This document shows positions 20,723-29,659 of a DNA stretch of 38,634 bases, piece by piece (positions within the stretch are counted from its first letter, which is position 1; every line of letters starts with the position of its first letter). This DNA comes from a virus, in the IMG/VR virus record IMGVR_UViG_3300027777_000071, positions 1 through 38,634 of that record, one strand, 5' to 3'. The notes beneath the pieces are model-generated. The model was not told the DNA's origin, did not search any database, and saw only the letters and a list, made by a program, of their open reading frames with translations. A program made the translations under genes and the position numbers.

Positions 20723-21937
20723 ATGGCTAATAGCATTCTTACAATCGACATGATCACCAGGAAGGCTCTGGAGATCCTTGAAAACAACCTGGTGCTTTCG
20801 CGCAACGTGAACCGCCAGTACGATGACAGCTTTGCCGTCGAAGGCGCGAAGATTGGCTCCACGCTGCGTATCCGCCTGCCCGACCGCGCTCTCGTCACCA
20901 ACGGCGCTGCGCTTCAGGTTCAGGACGATAACGAGCAGTACACGACCCTGACTGTTTCTACCCAGAAGCACATCGGCGTGAACTTTACCTCTGCCGAACT
21001 CACCATGCAGTTGGATGACTTCGCAGAGCGCGTTCTGAAGCCCCGCGTCAGCCAGCTTGCTGCCAGCGTGGATGCGGACGTGGCAAACGCCTACCAGAAC
21101 ATCTACAGCTCGGTTGGCACCCCCGGCACGACTCCGGCTACTTCGCTTGTCCTGCTTCAGGCCCAGCAGAAGCTGAACGAGTACGCCGTTCCTATGGACC
21201 AGCGTTACGCCACTGTGAACCCCGCTGCCAACGCCGGTCTGGTCGAGGGCATGAAGGGCTTCTTCAACCCCACCAGCACGATCAGCCGTCAGTTCAAGAC
21301 CGGCATGATGGGCGAAGGGGTTCTTGGCTATGACGAAATCAACATGTCTCAGTCCATCGTGCAGCACACGACCGGTTCGCGTTCCACCTCGGACACGATC
21401 CTCGTCAACGGCGCTGTCACGACGCAGGGCGCGTCCACCATCAGCCTCGATGGCGGCACCGGCTCGGCGACCATCAAGGTTGGCGACGTGTTCACCATTG
21501 CTGGCGTGTATGCGGTTAACCCGCAGACCCGTCAGACCACCGGCAGTTTGCAGCAGTTTGTTGCTACCGCCACCGCCACCGCTTCCAGCGGCGCTTGGAC
21601 CGACGTGGCGATCTCGCCCCCGATCTACACCGCCTCTCAGGCGCTGGCGACTGTGGATTCGTTCCCGGCGGACAATGCTGCTGTCACCTTCCTTGGTGCG
21701 GCCTCCACCGCGTACCCGCAGAACCTGATCTACAACAAGAACGCCATCACGCTCGGCACCGCCGATCTGCTCATGCCGCAGGGTGTGGATATGGCGTCTC
21801 GTCAGGTTCATAACGGCATTTCGATGCGTATTGTTCGTCAGTACGACATCAACAATGACCGTATGCCCTGCCGTATCGATGTTCTGTACGGTTTTGCCGT
21901 AATCCGCGCGCCTATGGCCGTGCGTATGTGGGGCTAA
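20723..21937 (+). CDS. Major capsid protein, P22 coat type
   Basis: The 404-residue product matches the P22 gp5 coat family in length and pattern: 'MANSILTIDMITRKALEILENNLVLSRNVNRQYD' at the N-terminus, 'IGSTLRIRLPDR', 'VNFTSAELTMQLDDFAERVLKPRVSQLAA' (the spine helix of the HK97 fold), and a C-terminal 'MASRQVHNGISMRIVRQYDINND'. The inserted Thr/Ala-rich segment in the middle corresponds to the I-domain region. Codon use favours C-ending codons more than its neighbours, as expected for the most expressed gene. A good AAAGG site precedes it and a terminator-like hairpin follows. Confidence 0.94.
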   Translation: MANSILTIDMITRKALEILENNLVLSRNVNRQYDDSFAVEGAKIGSTLRIRLPDRALVTNGAALQVQDDNEQYTTLTVSTQKHIGVNFTSAELTMQLDDFAERVLKPRVSQLAASVDADVANAYQNIYSSVGTPGTTPATSLVLLQAQQKLNEYAVPMDQRYATVNPAANAGLVEGMKGFFNPTSTISRQFKTGMMGEGVLGYDEINMSQSIVQHTTGSRSTSDTILVNGAVTTQGASTISLDGGTGSATIKVGDVFTIAGVYAVNPQTRQTTGSLQQFVATATATASSGAWTDVAISPPIYTASQALATVDSFPADNAAVTFLGAASTAYPQNLIYNKNAITLGTADLLMPQGVDMASRQVHNGISMRIVRQYDINNDRMPCRIDVLYGFAVIRAPMAVRMWG

Positions 21938-21945
21938 CCCCTTCT

Positions 21946-21970
21946 ATCTGGGGCTGCGGCCCCAGATTTC
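21946..21970 (+). terminator. Hairpin after the major capsid gene
   Basis: ATCTGGGGC (21946-21954), loop TGCG and GCCCCAGAT (21959-21967) form a perfect 9-bp stem followed by TTCCC. The T run is short, so it may act as a partial terminator or as an mRNA 3'-end stabiliser for the coat transcript. Confidence 0.65.
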
Positions 21971-21996
21971 CCTCATCAACTCTTTAGGAGAATATC

Positions 21997-22389
21997 ATGG
22001 CTCTTCCGAATGGCGCTGGTGGTTACCAGCTTGGCGATGGCAACATCACTGAAGTTAACATGGTGACGCAGGGCACCCCTGTCGCTAAGACCGCTGCGGC
22101 TACGCTTACCGCTGCGGAACTTACTTCTGGTATCATCACGTATACGGGCGCTGCGGTTAACCTGACGCTCCCCACGGTGGCGCTTACCGAGGCTTTGGTC
22201 ACCAGCGCCAAGAACGACAGCTGCTTTGACGTTGTGATCATCAACACGGGCGCTACTAATGCGGCAACCGTTGTGGTTGGCACTGGTTGGACCATTGTTG
22301 GTGCTGCCGCCGTGTCTGCGGCTACTTCAGCTCGCTTTCTTGCGCGTAAAGTGGGCGATCTTTCGTGGACGCTGTACCGCGTCGCCTAA
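21997..22389 (+). CDS. Putative head decoration or structural protein
   Basis: The 130-residue product starts after TTTAGGAGAATATC, a strong site. It is Ala/Thr/Val-rich with beta character ('GYQLGDGNITEVNMVTQG', 'AAVNLTLPTVALTEALV', 'SCFDVVIINTGATNAATVVVG'), like small capsid-associated proteins encoded after coat genes. It is flanked on both sides by hairpin terminators, suggesting separate control of its level. Decoration is an inference from position and composition. Confidence 0.72.
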   Translation: MALPNGAGGYQLGDGNITEVNMVTQGTPVAKTAAATLTAAELTSGIITYTGAAVNLTLPTVALTEALVTSAKNDSCFDVVIINTGATNAATVVVGTGWTIVGAAAVSAATSARFLARKVGDLSWTLYRVA

Positions 22390-22395
22390 TCAACC

Positions 22396-22424
22396 AACGC
22401 CCCGTCTACGGGCGGGGCGTTTTC
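22396..22424 (+). terminator. Intrinsic terminator
   Basis: AACGCCCCG (22396-22404), an 8-nt loop and CGGGGCGTT (22413-22421) form a 9-bp stem whose 3' arm runs into TTTT. This is a good rho-independent terminator between the decoration-like gene and the head completion genes. Confidence 0.75.
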
Positions 22425-22437
22425 CACAGGTATTTTT

Positions 22438-22656
22438 ATGATCTACATGCGCCACCCGGTTCACGGCACCAAAGTTGCCACTATGGAAGCCGAAGCGATT
22501 TATGATGAAGAGAGCGGCTGGAAACGTTATACTCCCGGCGAAGCCCCGTTCTCTGACACGTCAGAGCCGGTAAATGAACTTGCACCCCGGCGGCGCGGTC
22601 GCAGGCCGCTGAATGAGGGAATAGCCAGCTATGACGACAGCCGGGGATCAGATTAA
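22438..22656 (+). CDS. Small conserved phage protein
   Basis: The 72-residue product ('MIYMRHPVHGTKVATMEAEAIYDEESGWKRYTPGE', ending in a basic 'RRRGRRP' patch) is of a type commonly found beside the gp4-like gene in podoviruses; function unknown. AGG precedes the start. Its end overlaps the next gene by 26 bp. Confidence 0.78.
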   Translation: MIYMRHPVHGTKVATMEAEAIYDEESGWKRYTPGEAPFSDTSEPVNELAPRRRGRRPLNEGIASYDDSRGSD

Positions 22657-23341
22657 CGGAGCCCTTCGCCTTTTGGGCGTTCTGGCCGAAGGTGAAACGC
22701 CGTCTGCGGCTACGTCGCAAGATGCGTTGTTCGCACTCAATCAGATGATCGACTCTTGGGGCACGGAAAAACTCTCGACGTTCACAACGCAAGAACAAGT
22801 TTTTTCATGGCTGCCTGGCCTTATCAGCCAGACGCTTGGCCCTTCCGGTGATTTCGTTGGCGACCGTCCGGTCCTTATGGACGACGCAACGTATTTTGTG
22901 GACGCCTCAACCGGCATCTCCTACGGCATCAAAATAATCAACCAGCAGCAGTACGACGGCATTGCGGTCAAAACTGTTACCAGTACTTTTCCACAGGTAA
23001 TGTGGATCAACACTAATTATCCCAACATCGACATGCACATTTATCCGGTGCCTACCAAGGTGCTAGAATGGCATTTCATATCTGCGGCGCAGTTGACCCA
23101 GCCTGCCACCATTGCTACGCCGTTGTACTTCCCGCCGGGCTACATGCGGGCGTTTCGATACAATCTGGCTTGCGAGTTGGCTCCCGAATTTGGCGTAGAA
23201 CCGTCTCCTACGGTTGGCCGCATTGCTATGGCGTCTAAGCGCAATCTCAAGCGCATCAACAATCCCGACGACATCATGTCGATTCCCTACGCCATCGTTA
23301 GCACCCGCCAACGGTTCAACATCTTTGCAGGTAATTTCTGA
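22631..23341 (+). CDS. Head completion / tail accessory factor, P22 gp4-like
   Basis: The 236-residue product resembles the P22 gp4 family: 'AGDQINGALRLLGVLAEGETPSAATSQDALFALNQMIDSWGTE' at the N-terminus, 'MWINTNYPNIDMHIYPVP' in the middle and 'AFRYNLACELAPEFG' near the C-terminus. It would bind beneath the portal ring after packaging and extend the neck to accept the next plug protein. The stop overlaps the next start as TGATG. Confidence 0.87.
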   Translation: MTTAGDQINGALRLLGVLAEGETPSAATSQDALFALNQMIDSWGTEKLSTFTTQEQVFSWLPGLISQTLGPSGDFVGDRPVLMDDATYFVDASTGISYGIKIINQQQYDGIAVKTVTSTFPQVMWINTNYPNIDMHIYPVPTKVLEWHFISAAQLTQPATIATPLYFPPGYMRAFRYNLACELAPEFGVEPSPTVGRIAMASKRNLKRINNPDDIMSIPYAIVSTRQRFNIFAGNF

Positions 23342-24873
23342 TGAAGAGCCCTATCCTTGGCTCCGCGTATGTAGCCCGCAGCGTCAACGCTGCGGACAAC
23401 CGCATGATCAACATATTTCCCGAGGTTGTGCCGGAAGCCGGAAAAGAACCTGCGTTTCTTCAACGCGCGCCAGGGTTAAACTATCTTGCCACAATGGGCG
23501 CAGGTCCGGTACGCGGGCTTTGGCAGTTTGGCAATTACGGCTACGCCGTGTCGGGTACATCGTTGTACCAAATCGACAGCGATTTTAACGTCGTGTCCAA
23601 AGGCACCGTGTCAGGCACCAGTCAAGTGTCGATGGTGGACAACGGTACGCAGTTGTTCATTGCTGCGGGCGCTACCGGCTACATTTACAACTCCAGTACG
23701 GACGTGTTCGCGCAGATCACGGACGTTGATTTTGCGGGTGCGGTAACGGTTGGGTTCATCGACGGGTACTTTGTCTACAACCAGCCTAACAGCCAGAAGT
23801 TCTGGGTTACATCGCTGTACGACGGCACGTCCGTCGATCCGCTTGACTTTGCCAGCGCCGAAGGTTCGCCTGACAATTTGGTGTCCCTAATTGTAGATCA
23901 TCGCGAAGTTTGGCTGTTCGGGCAGAACTCTACCGAAGTTTGGTATGACGCCGGTTTGCCTGATTTTCCATTGTCGCGCATCCAAGGCGCGTTCATCGAA
24001 ATCGGGTGCGCCGCGCCGTTCTCCGTCGCGAAGCTCGACAACGGCGTGTTTTGGCTCAGTTCGGACGCTCGCGGACGCGGTATGGTGTACCGTTCCAACG
24101 GCTACGCTGGCGTTCGCATTTCAACGCATTCCGTTGAATGGCAGATCCAGCAGTACGCCGACATTACGGACGCTGTGGCTTACACCTACCAGCAGGATGG
24201 TCATTCGTTCTATGTGCTGAACTTTCCCAGCGCCAACATTACTTGGGTTTACGACGTGGCAACCCAAGCTTGGCATCAACGCGCCGGTTGGCTCAACAAC
24301 CAGTTTACTCGTCATCGCGGCAACTGCCAGATGGCGTTCAACGGCCAGATTGTAGTTGGCGATTATCTGACCGGCCAAATCTACGCTTACGATCCCACGG
24401 TCTACACCGAAGCCGGGGCAGTTCAAAAATGGTTGCGTTCGTGGCGGGCGTTGCCTACTGGCACTAACAATTTAAAACGCACGACGCAACACAGCCTGCA
24501 ACTTGATTGCGAGGTAGGCGTGGGTTTGGACGGCGCAACGCCTGCAACTACAACCTATCTCAGCAGCATCTCGTCTGACGCCGCGTCCGCTGGCGCGATC
24601 AGCGGCGAATCGGAAGAAACCACAAACGAAATCATTGTGCAAGGTTCCGATCCGCAGGTCATGTTGCGCTGGTCCGACGATGGCGGGCATACTTGGTCCA
24701 ACGAGCATTGGCGGTCGATGGGCAAACTTGGTGAGACCGGGCGGCGCGTCCTGTGGCGCAGGCTTGGCATGACGATGAGGCTTCGTGACCGCGTGTACGA
24801 AGTGTCGGGTACAGACCCGGTCAAGATCGCCATAATGGGTGCAGAACTGATCGTGAGTCCCACCAATGCCTGA
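23341..24873 (+). CDS. Packaged DNA stabilisation protein, P22 gp10-like
   Basis: The 510-residue protein matches the P22 gp10 hub family: 'SAYVARSVNAADNRMINIFPEVVPEAGKEPAFLQRAPGL' at the N-terminus and repeated beta-propeller-like blades ('GTSLYQIDSDFNVVSKG', 'LFIAAGATGYIYNSSTD', 'VWLFGQNSTEVWYDAG'). Near the C-terminus is 'VMLRWSDDGGHTWSNEHW', an Asp-box-like SxDxGxTW motif often seen in this family. It closes the portal channel beneath gp4 and attaches the tail spikes or fibres. Confidence 0.9.
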   Translation: MKSPILGSAYVARSVNAADNRMINIFPEVVPEAGKEPAFLQRAPGLNYLATMGAGPVRGLWQFGNYGYAVSGTSLYQIDSDFNVVSKGTVSGTSQVSMVDNGTQLFIAAGATGYIYNSSTDVFAQITDVDFAGAVTVGFIDGYFVYNQPNSQKFWVTSLYDGTSVDPLDFASAEGSPDNLVSLIVDHREVWLFGQNSTEVWYDAGLPDFPLSRIQGAFIEIGCAAPFSVAKLDNGVFWLSSDARGRGMVYRSNGYAGVRISTHSVEWQIQQYADITDAVAYTYQQDGHSFYVLNFPSANITWVYDVATQAWHQRAGWLNNQFTRHRGNCQMAFNGQIVVGDYLTGQIYAYDPTVYTEAGAVQKWLRSWRALPTGTNNLKRTTQHSLQLDCEVGVGLDGATPATTTYLSSISSDAASAGAISGESEETTNEIIVQGSDPQVMLRWSDDGGHTWSNEHWRSMGKLGETGRRVLWRRLGMTMRLRDRVYEVSGTDPVKIAIMGAELIVSPTNA

Positions 24874-25444
24874 TAACATCACGCAGATACCGGCCCCCCG
24901 CGTTGCCATTTGGGACACGATGACAAACTACGTCACGCGGGGATGGTATCGGTATTTTTATAATCTTTACGCCATTCTCGGCAGCGGATCGCTTCGCAGC
25001 GGGGCGTTCTACGACACCACCACGCAGACCGCCGCCGCCATCAACACGGCATATGCCATCACGTTTAATAGTACCAGTTTGACCCAAGGCGTCAGCATTG
25101 GAACGCCAACGTCGCGAGTTTATGTAGACCGCACGGGCTCGTACAACATCCAATTTTCGTTACAACTGGTCAGCACAAGTGCATCAGCTAAAAACGTTTA
25201 CATTTGGGCGGACGTAAACGGCACGTCAGTAATCCAGAGCGCCACCAAATTAACCTTAACAGGAAATGGAACCGCGTTGGTTGCGGCGTGGAACTTTGTC
25301 ATCCGCATGAGTGCAGGTGACTATTTCCGGTTAATGTGGTCTACTTCGGACACAAATGTTCAGATAGCCGCTGCGGCAGCATCCGCGCCTGTGCCTGCCA
25401 TCCCATCGGTTATCTTGACCGTAGCTTCAAATATAGGTGAATAA
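24866..25444 (+). CDS. Tail or neck protein with jelly-roll-like C-terminal domain
   Basis: The 192-residue product starts with 'ITQIPAPRVAIWDTMTNYVTRGWYRYFYNLYAILG', a short conserved N-terminus often found after gp10-like genes, then a beta-rich domain ('YVDRTGSYNIQFSLQLVSTSASAKNVYIWADVNG', 'MSAGDYFRLMWSTSDTNVQI') with a C1q/TNF-like jelly-roll pattern. Probably a tail appendage. It overlaps the previous gene by 8 bp and the next by 1 bp. Confidence 0.75.
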   Translation: MPDNITQIPAPRVAIWDTMTNYVTRGWYRYFYNLYAILGSGSLRSGAFYDTTTQTAAAINTAYAITFNSTSLTQGVSIGTPTSRVYVDRTGSYNIQFSLQLVSTSASAKNVYIWADVNGTSVIQSATKLTLTGNGTALVAAWNFVIRMSAGDYFRLMWSTSDTNVQIAAAAASAPVPAIPSVILTVASNIGE

Positions 25445-26346
25445 TGGCTGTTCTCACCCCATCCCCTAAAACAGCTTTTGTTGATAATGCTGGCGAACCG
25501 TTGGTCGGCGGGCAGTTGTACACCTACATCGCCGGTACGACAACGTTGCAGGCTACCTATACGGACGCGACGGCAACGACGGCCAACACCAACCCCATCA
25601 TCTTGGACTCGCGCGGCGAGGCTAACGTTTGGCTTGGCGGCGCGATCTACAAATTTGTGCTTAAGGATGCTGACGGCGCGCTGATCTGGACAGTGGATTA
25701 TATTTCGGCCCCCACGGCTGCGGTGTCGCCCGTGCTGTCGGGCAACGTCACCATCGACTCCAACACACCGTCCCCTGCGCTTCAAATCACTCAAACTGGC
25801 ACAGGACCGGCGCTTAAGGTGCAAGATTCTGCCGATCCTGACATAACGCCGTTTATTGTTGACGCTACAGGCCAAGTGGGTATTGGCACGGCTACGCCTG
25901 TTTCTGCGTTGGAAATTGCATCGCCTGGCGTCTTTACCGGTGCTTGGGCCTATCTGCCTAGCGGCACAAAAATGCTGTTTGTGCAAACCGCCGCGCCTAC
26001 CGGTTGGACCAAATCTACCACGCATGACAACAAAGCGTTGCGCGTGGTATCAGGCGCGGCCAGCAGCGGAGGTACAACGGCGTTCACTAGCGTTTTTACC
26101 GCCCGCACCATCACCACGGCTAATATGCCTTCGCATACGCACACGTTAACTGATCCCGGACACACTCATTCAGTAAGCGCGCCAACGGTCGGCGTTACTG
26201 GATGGGGTGGAACAGGTAACATTAACAACGCAACATTTACTGTATCAACCTCCACCACAGGCATTACCATTGCCAACACTGGTAGCGGCACGGCAATGGA
26301 CTTCGCCGTTCAGTATGTCGACGTCATCATCGCAACCAAGGATTGA
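25444..26346 (+). CDS. Tail fibre with head-binding-like N-terminus and collar-like C-terminus
   Basis: The 300-residue protein begins with a domain like the P22 tailspike head-binding region ('FVDNAGEPLVGGQLYTYIAGTTT', 'NPIILDSRGEANVWLGGAIYKFVLKDADGALIWTVD', residues about 12-92). A short linker 'QVGIGTATPVSALEI' follows. The C-terminal part has 'LPSGTKMLFVQTAAPTGWTK', 'MPSHTHTLTDPGHTHS' and 'YVDVIIATKD', a tail-collar-type fibre tip whose HTH-x-DPGHTH histidines usually hold metal. It is a third appendage, attached by a different anchor from the two fibres upstream. Confidence 0.86.
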   Translation: MAVLTPSPKTAFVDNAGEPLVGGQLYTYIAGTTTLQATYTDATATTANTNPIILDSRGEANVWLGGAIYKFVLKDADGALIWTVDYISAPTAAVSPVLSGNVTIDSNTPSPALQITQTGTGPALKVQDSADPDITPFIVDATGQVGIGTATPVSALEIASPGVFTGAWAYLPSGTKMLFVQTAAPTGWTKSTTHDNKALRVVSGAASSGGTTAFTSVFTARTITTANMPSHTHTLTDPGHTHSVSAPTVGVTGWGGTGNINNATFTVSTSTTGITIANTGSGTAMDFAVQYVDVIIATKD

Positions 26347-26348
26347 CA

Positions 26349-26618
26349 ATGCAGCTCAAGAACGGATTATTCTGCCCGCTAATCAAGAAGGAATGCGTTC
26401 AGCTCCAGTGCGCTTGGTTTACGCAGTTGCGCGGGACGCATCCGCAGACGGGCGCGGAGATTGACGAGTGGATGTGCGCCATCTCGGCCATGCCCATGCT
26501 ACAGATCGAGGTCGCCAAGGAGGCGCGGCAGGGCGCTGCGGCGACCGAGAGCTTCCGAAACGAGATGGTGCGGGCGCAGGCCGAGGTGCTGCCGTCTTTC
26601 ATCAAGCAACTGTCGTAG
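26349..26618 (+). CDS. Small cysteine-containing conserved phage protein
   Basis: The 89-residue product starts 'MQLKNGLFCPLIKKECVQLQCAWFTQLRG' (Cys9, Cys16 and Cys21), then 'GAEIDEWMCAISAMPMLQIEVAKEAR' with a fourth cysteine and a helical C-terminus. Four cysteines in this spacing may bind zinc or an iron-sulfur cluster. It is a common hypothetical of aquatic podoviruses. Confidence 0.76.
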   Translation: MQLKNGLFCPLIKKECVQLQCAWFTQLRGTHPQTGAEIDEWMCAISAMPMLQIEVAKEARQGAAATESFRNEMVRAQAEVLPSFIKQLS

Positions 26619-26627
26619 GGGGTGCGG

Positions 26628-27077
26628 GTGTCGCACAAGCAGACGATCTCGGACTACTTTGCAACCGTTTTGGAGTTGCCTCCGCACGCCCGCGCTTGGC
26701 TTCTGGACCTGTGGGACGCCACCCAAGTGTTTGATGACGTGGTTGATGGCGATCCGGTGACGGGCGACGATATGCGCCGCGCGATCTGGTCTTGTATGGT
26801 GCAGATGCCGTCCAATCCATTCTTTGCCGTCAACTCGGCCAGCTTGCTGCCTGTGATGGCAACGGCGTTCCTGAAGTGGGCGGCGTCAGACGAGGCGGAA
26901 CGCGCCGGTAAAGCAGACGCCAAGTCGTTCATGTGGCGGGCGTCCTACTATGATGTTGTTCTGGCCGTGGTCATGCTATGTCATGGATACGACGCGGCCC
27001 TAGCCAAGTCGGGTGCAGTTATGGCATTGTACGGTGAGAAATACACAGACTATTGCGCGGAGTTCTCCCATGCCTGA
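26628..27077 (+). CDS. Helical phage protein of unknown function
   Basis: The 149-residue product probably starts at GTG 26628, since AGGGGG lies just upstream; GTG 26622 is an alternative. It is entirely helical in appearance, with 'LPPHARAWLLDLWDATQVFDDVVDGDPV' and 'MWRASYYDVVLAVVMLCHGYDAAL'. The acidic DD-containing motif looks superficially like prenyl synthases, but nothing else fits. It overlaps the ejection protein gene by 8 bp. Confidence 0.7.
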   Translation: MSHKQTISDYFATVLELPPHARAWLLDLWDATQVFDDVVDGDPVTGDDMRRAIWSCMVQMPSNPFFAVNSASLLPVMATAFLKWAASDEAERAGKADAKSFMWRASYYDVVLAVVMLCHGYDAALAKSGAVMALYGEKYTDYCAEFSHA

Positions 27078-27885
27078 TCCGATTTCTGCTATTGCAGGGT
27101 CTAGCGTCCTTGGCGCTGGCGCAAGTCTGTTTGGGGCCAGCAATGCCGCCGACGCCCAGCGTGAAGCTGCGGCTGCAAGCGCCGCTGCCCAGCGCGAAGC
27201 CGCCGACAAGAGCATCGCCGCCCAGCGCGAGATGTTCGACATTGGTCGGGCGGATCTTGCGCCATACCGTGAAAGCGGTACTGCCGCGCAAAATCAATTG
27301 CGGTCCTTCTTGGGTATCGGCGGCGACACAACTGCGCAAGGGTACGGCAAGTACACCAAAGATTTTGGTATGGAAGATTTTACCGCCGACCCCGGTTCAG
27401 CATTTCGTCTTAAGACGGGGCTGGAAAGTCTTGAGCGAAGCGGCGCGGCTAGAGGTATGGGTTTGTCTGGTGCGGCGCTTAAAGGCATTACGCGGTACGG
27501 GCAGGACTACGCATCAAACGAGTACCAGAACGCTTTTAATCGCTACCAGACCAATCGCAACAACCAGATCTCGCCGCTTATGGATTTCACGCGGTTGGGG
27601 CAAGCGTCCGCTGCCGGATCTGCGGCGCAGGCGCAAGGTTTGGGCACAAGCCTTGGCAACACCTATACAGGGCTGGGGCAGGGTATCGCGCAGGCGGATG
27701 TCGCGGCGGGCAATGCGACGGCGTCGGGGTACTTGAACCAAGCAAACGCGGTGACGAATGCGCTCAATCAGGGCATGAGTTCGTACACCATGAACAATTA
27801 TCTAAACAGTCGAAATCCGTATAGCGGGGGCAGCCCAATGACAACGGCTGATTATAGCCTGATCAATAGCTATTTCAAAGGGTAA
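27070..27885 (+). CDS. Putative DNA ejection / transfer protein 1
   Basis: The 271-residue product starts at ATG 27070 ('MPDPISAIAGSSVLGAGASLFG'), a hydrophobic glycine-rich segment able to enter membranes. An Ala/Gln/Arg/Glu-rich coiled coil follows ('DAQREAAAASAAAQREAADKSIAAQREMFD'), then 'YRESGTAAQNQL' and an Asn/Gln/Gly-rich C-terminus. This matches the small internal virion / DNA transfer proteins of P22-like phages, packed in the capsid and ejected into the cell envelope with the DNA. It is the first of three consecutive ejection-type genes. Confidence 0.8.
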   Translation: MPDPISAIAGSSVLGAGASLFGASNAADAQREAAAASAAAQREAADKSIAAQREMFDIGRADLAPYRESGTAAQNQLRSFLGIGGDTTAQGYGKYTKDFGMEDFTADPGSAFRLKTGLESLERSGAARGMGLSGAALKGITRYGQDYASNEYQNAFNRYQTNRNNQISPLMDFTRLGQASAAGSAAQAQGLGTSLGNTYTGLGQGIAQADVAAGNATASGYLNQANAVTNALNQGMSSYTMNNYLNSRNPYSGGSPMTTADYSLINSYFKG

Positions 27886-27889
27886 ACCA

Positions 27890-29659
27890 ATGGTTGACTA
27901 TAACGCCGCGCTTCCGCAACTCGCGCAGTTTCAAGCCCCGAATGTGTTGGCTATGGCTTCGCAGGCCAACCAGATGCAAGCGGCCAACATGCTCATGCAG
28001 CAACGAGCGCGGGAACTTGACAAGGAAACCGCGCTTAACGCGGCTGCTCGTCAGTACGGCGTCAATACGCCCGAGTTTGCAAGAGTTGCAGGTGGCCTTG
28101 ACTATGAGGCCGGGCTAAAAGCTTCTCATTACCAAAGTCAAATTGAAAACCAGAAGCGTCAAGCATTGGGTGAGGCCCGCCGCGCCGAAGTATCTAGCGC
28201 AGAACTTGCCGCCAAACATGCAGAACGCTATCGTAATTTGTTGCCCAGCGTAAACGATCAGACAGCGTGGACTGCTTGGCGTACAGAAATGGTGAAAGAC
28301 CTAAAAGGTGCGGCAGACGTTATCCCCGAACTCTATTCTCCTGAGGCTAAAGCCGCTGCTGCCATGACGGCGTCTGAATTTATTCAATCAATTAAGCCTA
28401 AAGAAGATAAAATTCTTATGGACCCGCAACTTGGCGCGGTCGCAGTTAACCCTTCAGGTACCGGGCAACGTAAAATCCCAATGATGGTGCCGGGAGCGCC
28501 CGCCGCTGCCGCCGGGGCTCCGGCTGCATTTGACATGGCTCGCGCAAAAGCCGCGTCGGCTAATATTGAGAGCGGCGGTAAATACGACGCGTTGGGGCCA
28601 ATTACCCGAAATGGCGACCGCGCTTACGGTAAATATCAGGTCATGGGCAATAACATCCCATCATGGACAAAAGAAGCATTTGGCAAGTCCATGACTCCCG
28701 AAGATTTCTTGGCCGATCCTGCGGCGCAGGAAAAAGTGTACGAACAACAGTTTGGCAAAAATGTCGCCAAGTACGGTAACGTTGCGGACGCAGCGTCTGT
28801 CTGGTTTACTGGCAAGCCCTTAGCTCAAGCCGGTAATGTGTCAGACGTTCTCGGCACCACCGCGCCTGAATACGTCAGCAAGTTTATGGCCGGGTACGGC
28901 GGCGCGGGCGGTGGTGGCGGCGCTGCGCCTCGCATGATGACCGCGCCTCAGTTTGCGGTTCCCGGCAGCGTGCCAGGGTATGTTCAACCTGCTAATGCGC
29001 TTGCGCCATTGGCGGCAGTTGAGGCGGCTAACAATCTGCGTCCGAAACAAATTCCCATGATGATTGCCGGGCAAGGCGGTTTGACTAAGTTTGACGAACC
29101 GCAAACTCGTAGCGAAGCTGAATACCAGAAATCCGTGCGCGATATAGAAGTTGCGGCTGCAACCGAAAAAACTAAAAAAGAAGCTGCGGCTCAATTTAAA
29201 GCGGGCGAAGAAGTTCCGAAATATGACGACCTGATGCGTCAATTAAGCGATGTTATTAAACCAAACGGATTGCTCGATAGAGCAACCGGCAGTGACATTG
29301 GCGCAGGCGTAGACCGCACACTGCAAGTGTTTGGGGTGTCTACGGCGGGCGCGAGAGCCAATGCGGCGCTTGAACCGCTTGCAGGCGCGTTGACCGCGTT
29401 GGTGCCACGTTTTGAAGGCCCACAATCAGATGCTGACCGTGAATCTTACGAAACTCAAGCCGGTCGTCTTGCGGATAAAAATAACACTGTTGAAACGCGG
29501 CGCGCGGCTGCTAAGGCAGTTTTAGAAATTATGAAACGTAACCGCAACGCAAACGCGGTTAAGATTGGCGTTGCGCCAATAACTGAACCTCCCCGCGCAG
29601 ACGCGTTTACACTTTCGCCCGAAAATGAGGCTATCTTTAACAAATATAGGGCTAAGTAA
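27890..29659 (+). CDS. Internal virion protein with lytic transglycosylase-like domain
   Basis: The 589-residue protein has a helical Ala/Gln-rich N-terminus (1 to about 190) and a lysozyme-like domain at about 220-340: 'ANIESGGKYDALG' (putative catalytic Glu227), 'RAYGKYQVMGNNIPSWTKEAFGK' and 'NVADAASVWFTGKPLAQ'. The C-terminal part is charged and helical. Such ejected proteins open the peptidoglycan for the DNA conduit. It lies between the other two ejection-type genes. Confidence 0.87.
   Translation: MVDYNAALPQLAQFQAPNVLAMASQANQMQAANMLMQQRARELDKETALNAAARQYGVNTPEFARVAGGLDYEAGLKASHYQSQIENQKRQALGEARRAEVSSAELAAKHAERYRNLLPSVNDQTAWTAWRTEMVKDLKGAADVIPELYSPEAKAAAAMTASEFIQSIKPKEDKILMDPQLGAVAVNPSGTGQRKIPMMVPGAPAAAAGAPAAFDMARAKAASANIESGGKYDALGPITRNGDRAYGKYQVMGNNIPSWTKEAFGKSMTPEDFLADPAAQEKVYEQQFGKNVAKYGNVADAASVWFTGKPLAQAGNVSDVLGTTAPEYVSKFMAGYGGAGGGGGAAPRMMTAPQFAVPGSVPGYVQPANALAPLAAVEAANNLRPKQIPMMIAGQGGLTKFDEPQTRSEAEYQKSVRDIEVAAATEKTKKEAAAQFKAGEEVPKYDDLMRQLSDVIKPNGLLDRATGSDIGAGVDRTLQVFGVSTAGARANAALEPLAGALTALVPRFEGPQSDADRESYETQAGRLADKNNTVETRRAAAKAVLEIMKRNRNANAVKIGVAPITEPPRADAFTLSPENEAIFNKYRAK

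Noticed and set aside
20702-21811. A 369-codon lower-strand frame opposite the coat gene
   Set aside because: It results from strong C-ending codon bias in the coat gene, which removes stops on the other strand.
26628-27077. Polyprenyl synthase-like DD-rich motif (DDVVDGD)
   Set aside because: The second aspartate-rich motif and family length are missing; the resemblance is superficial.
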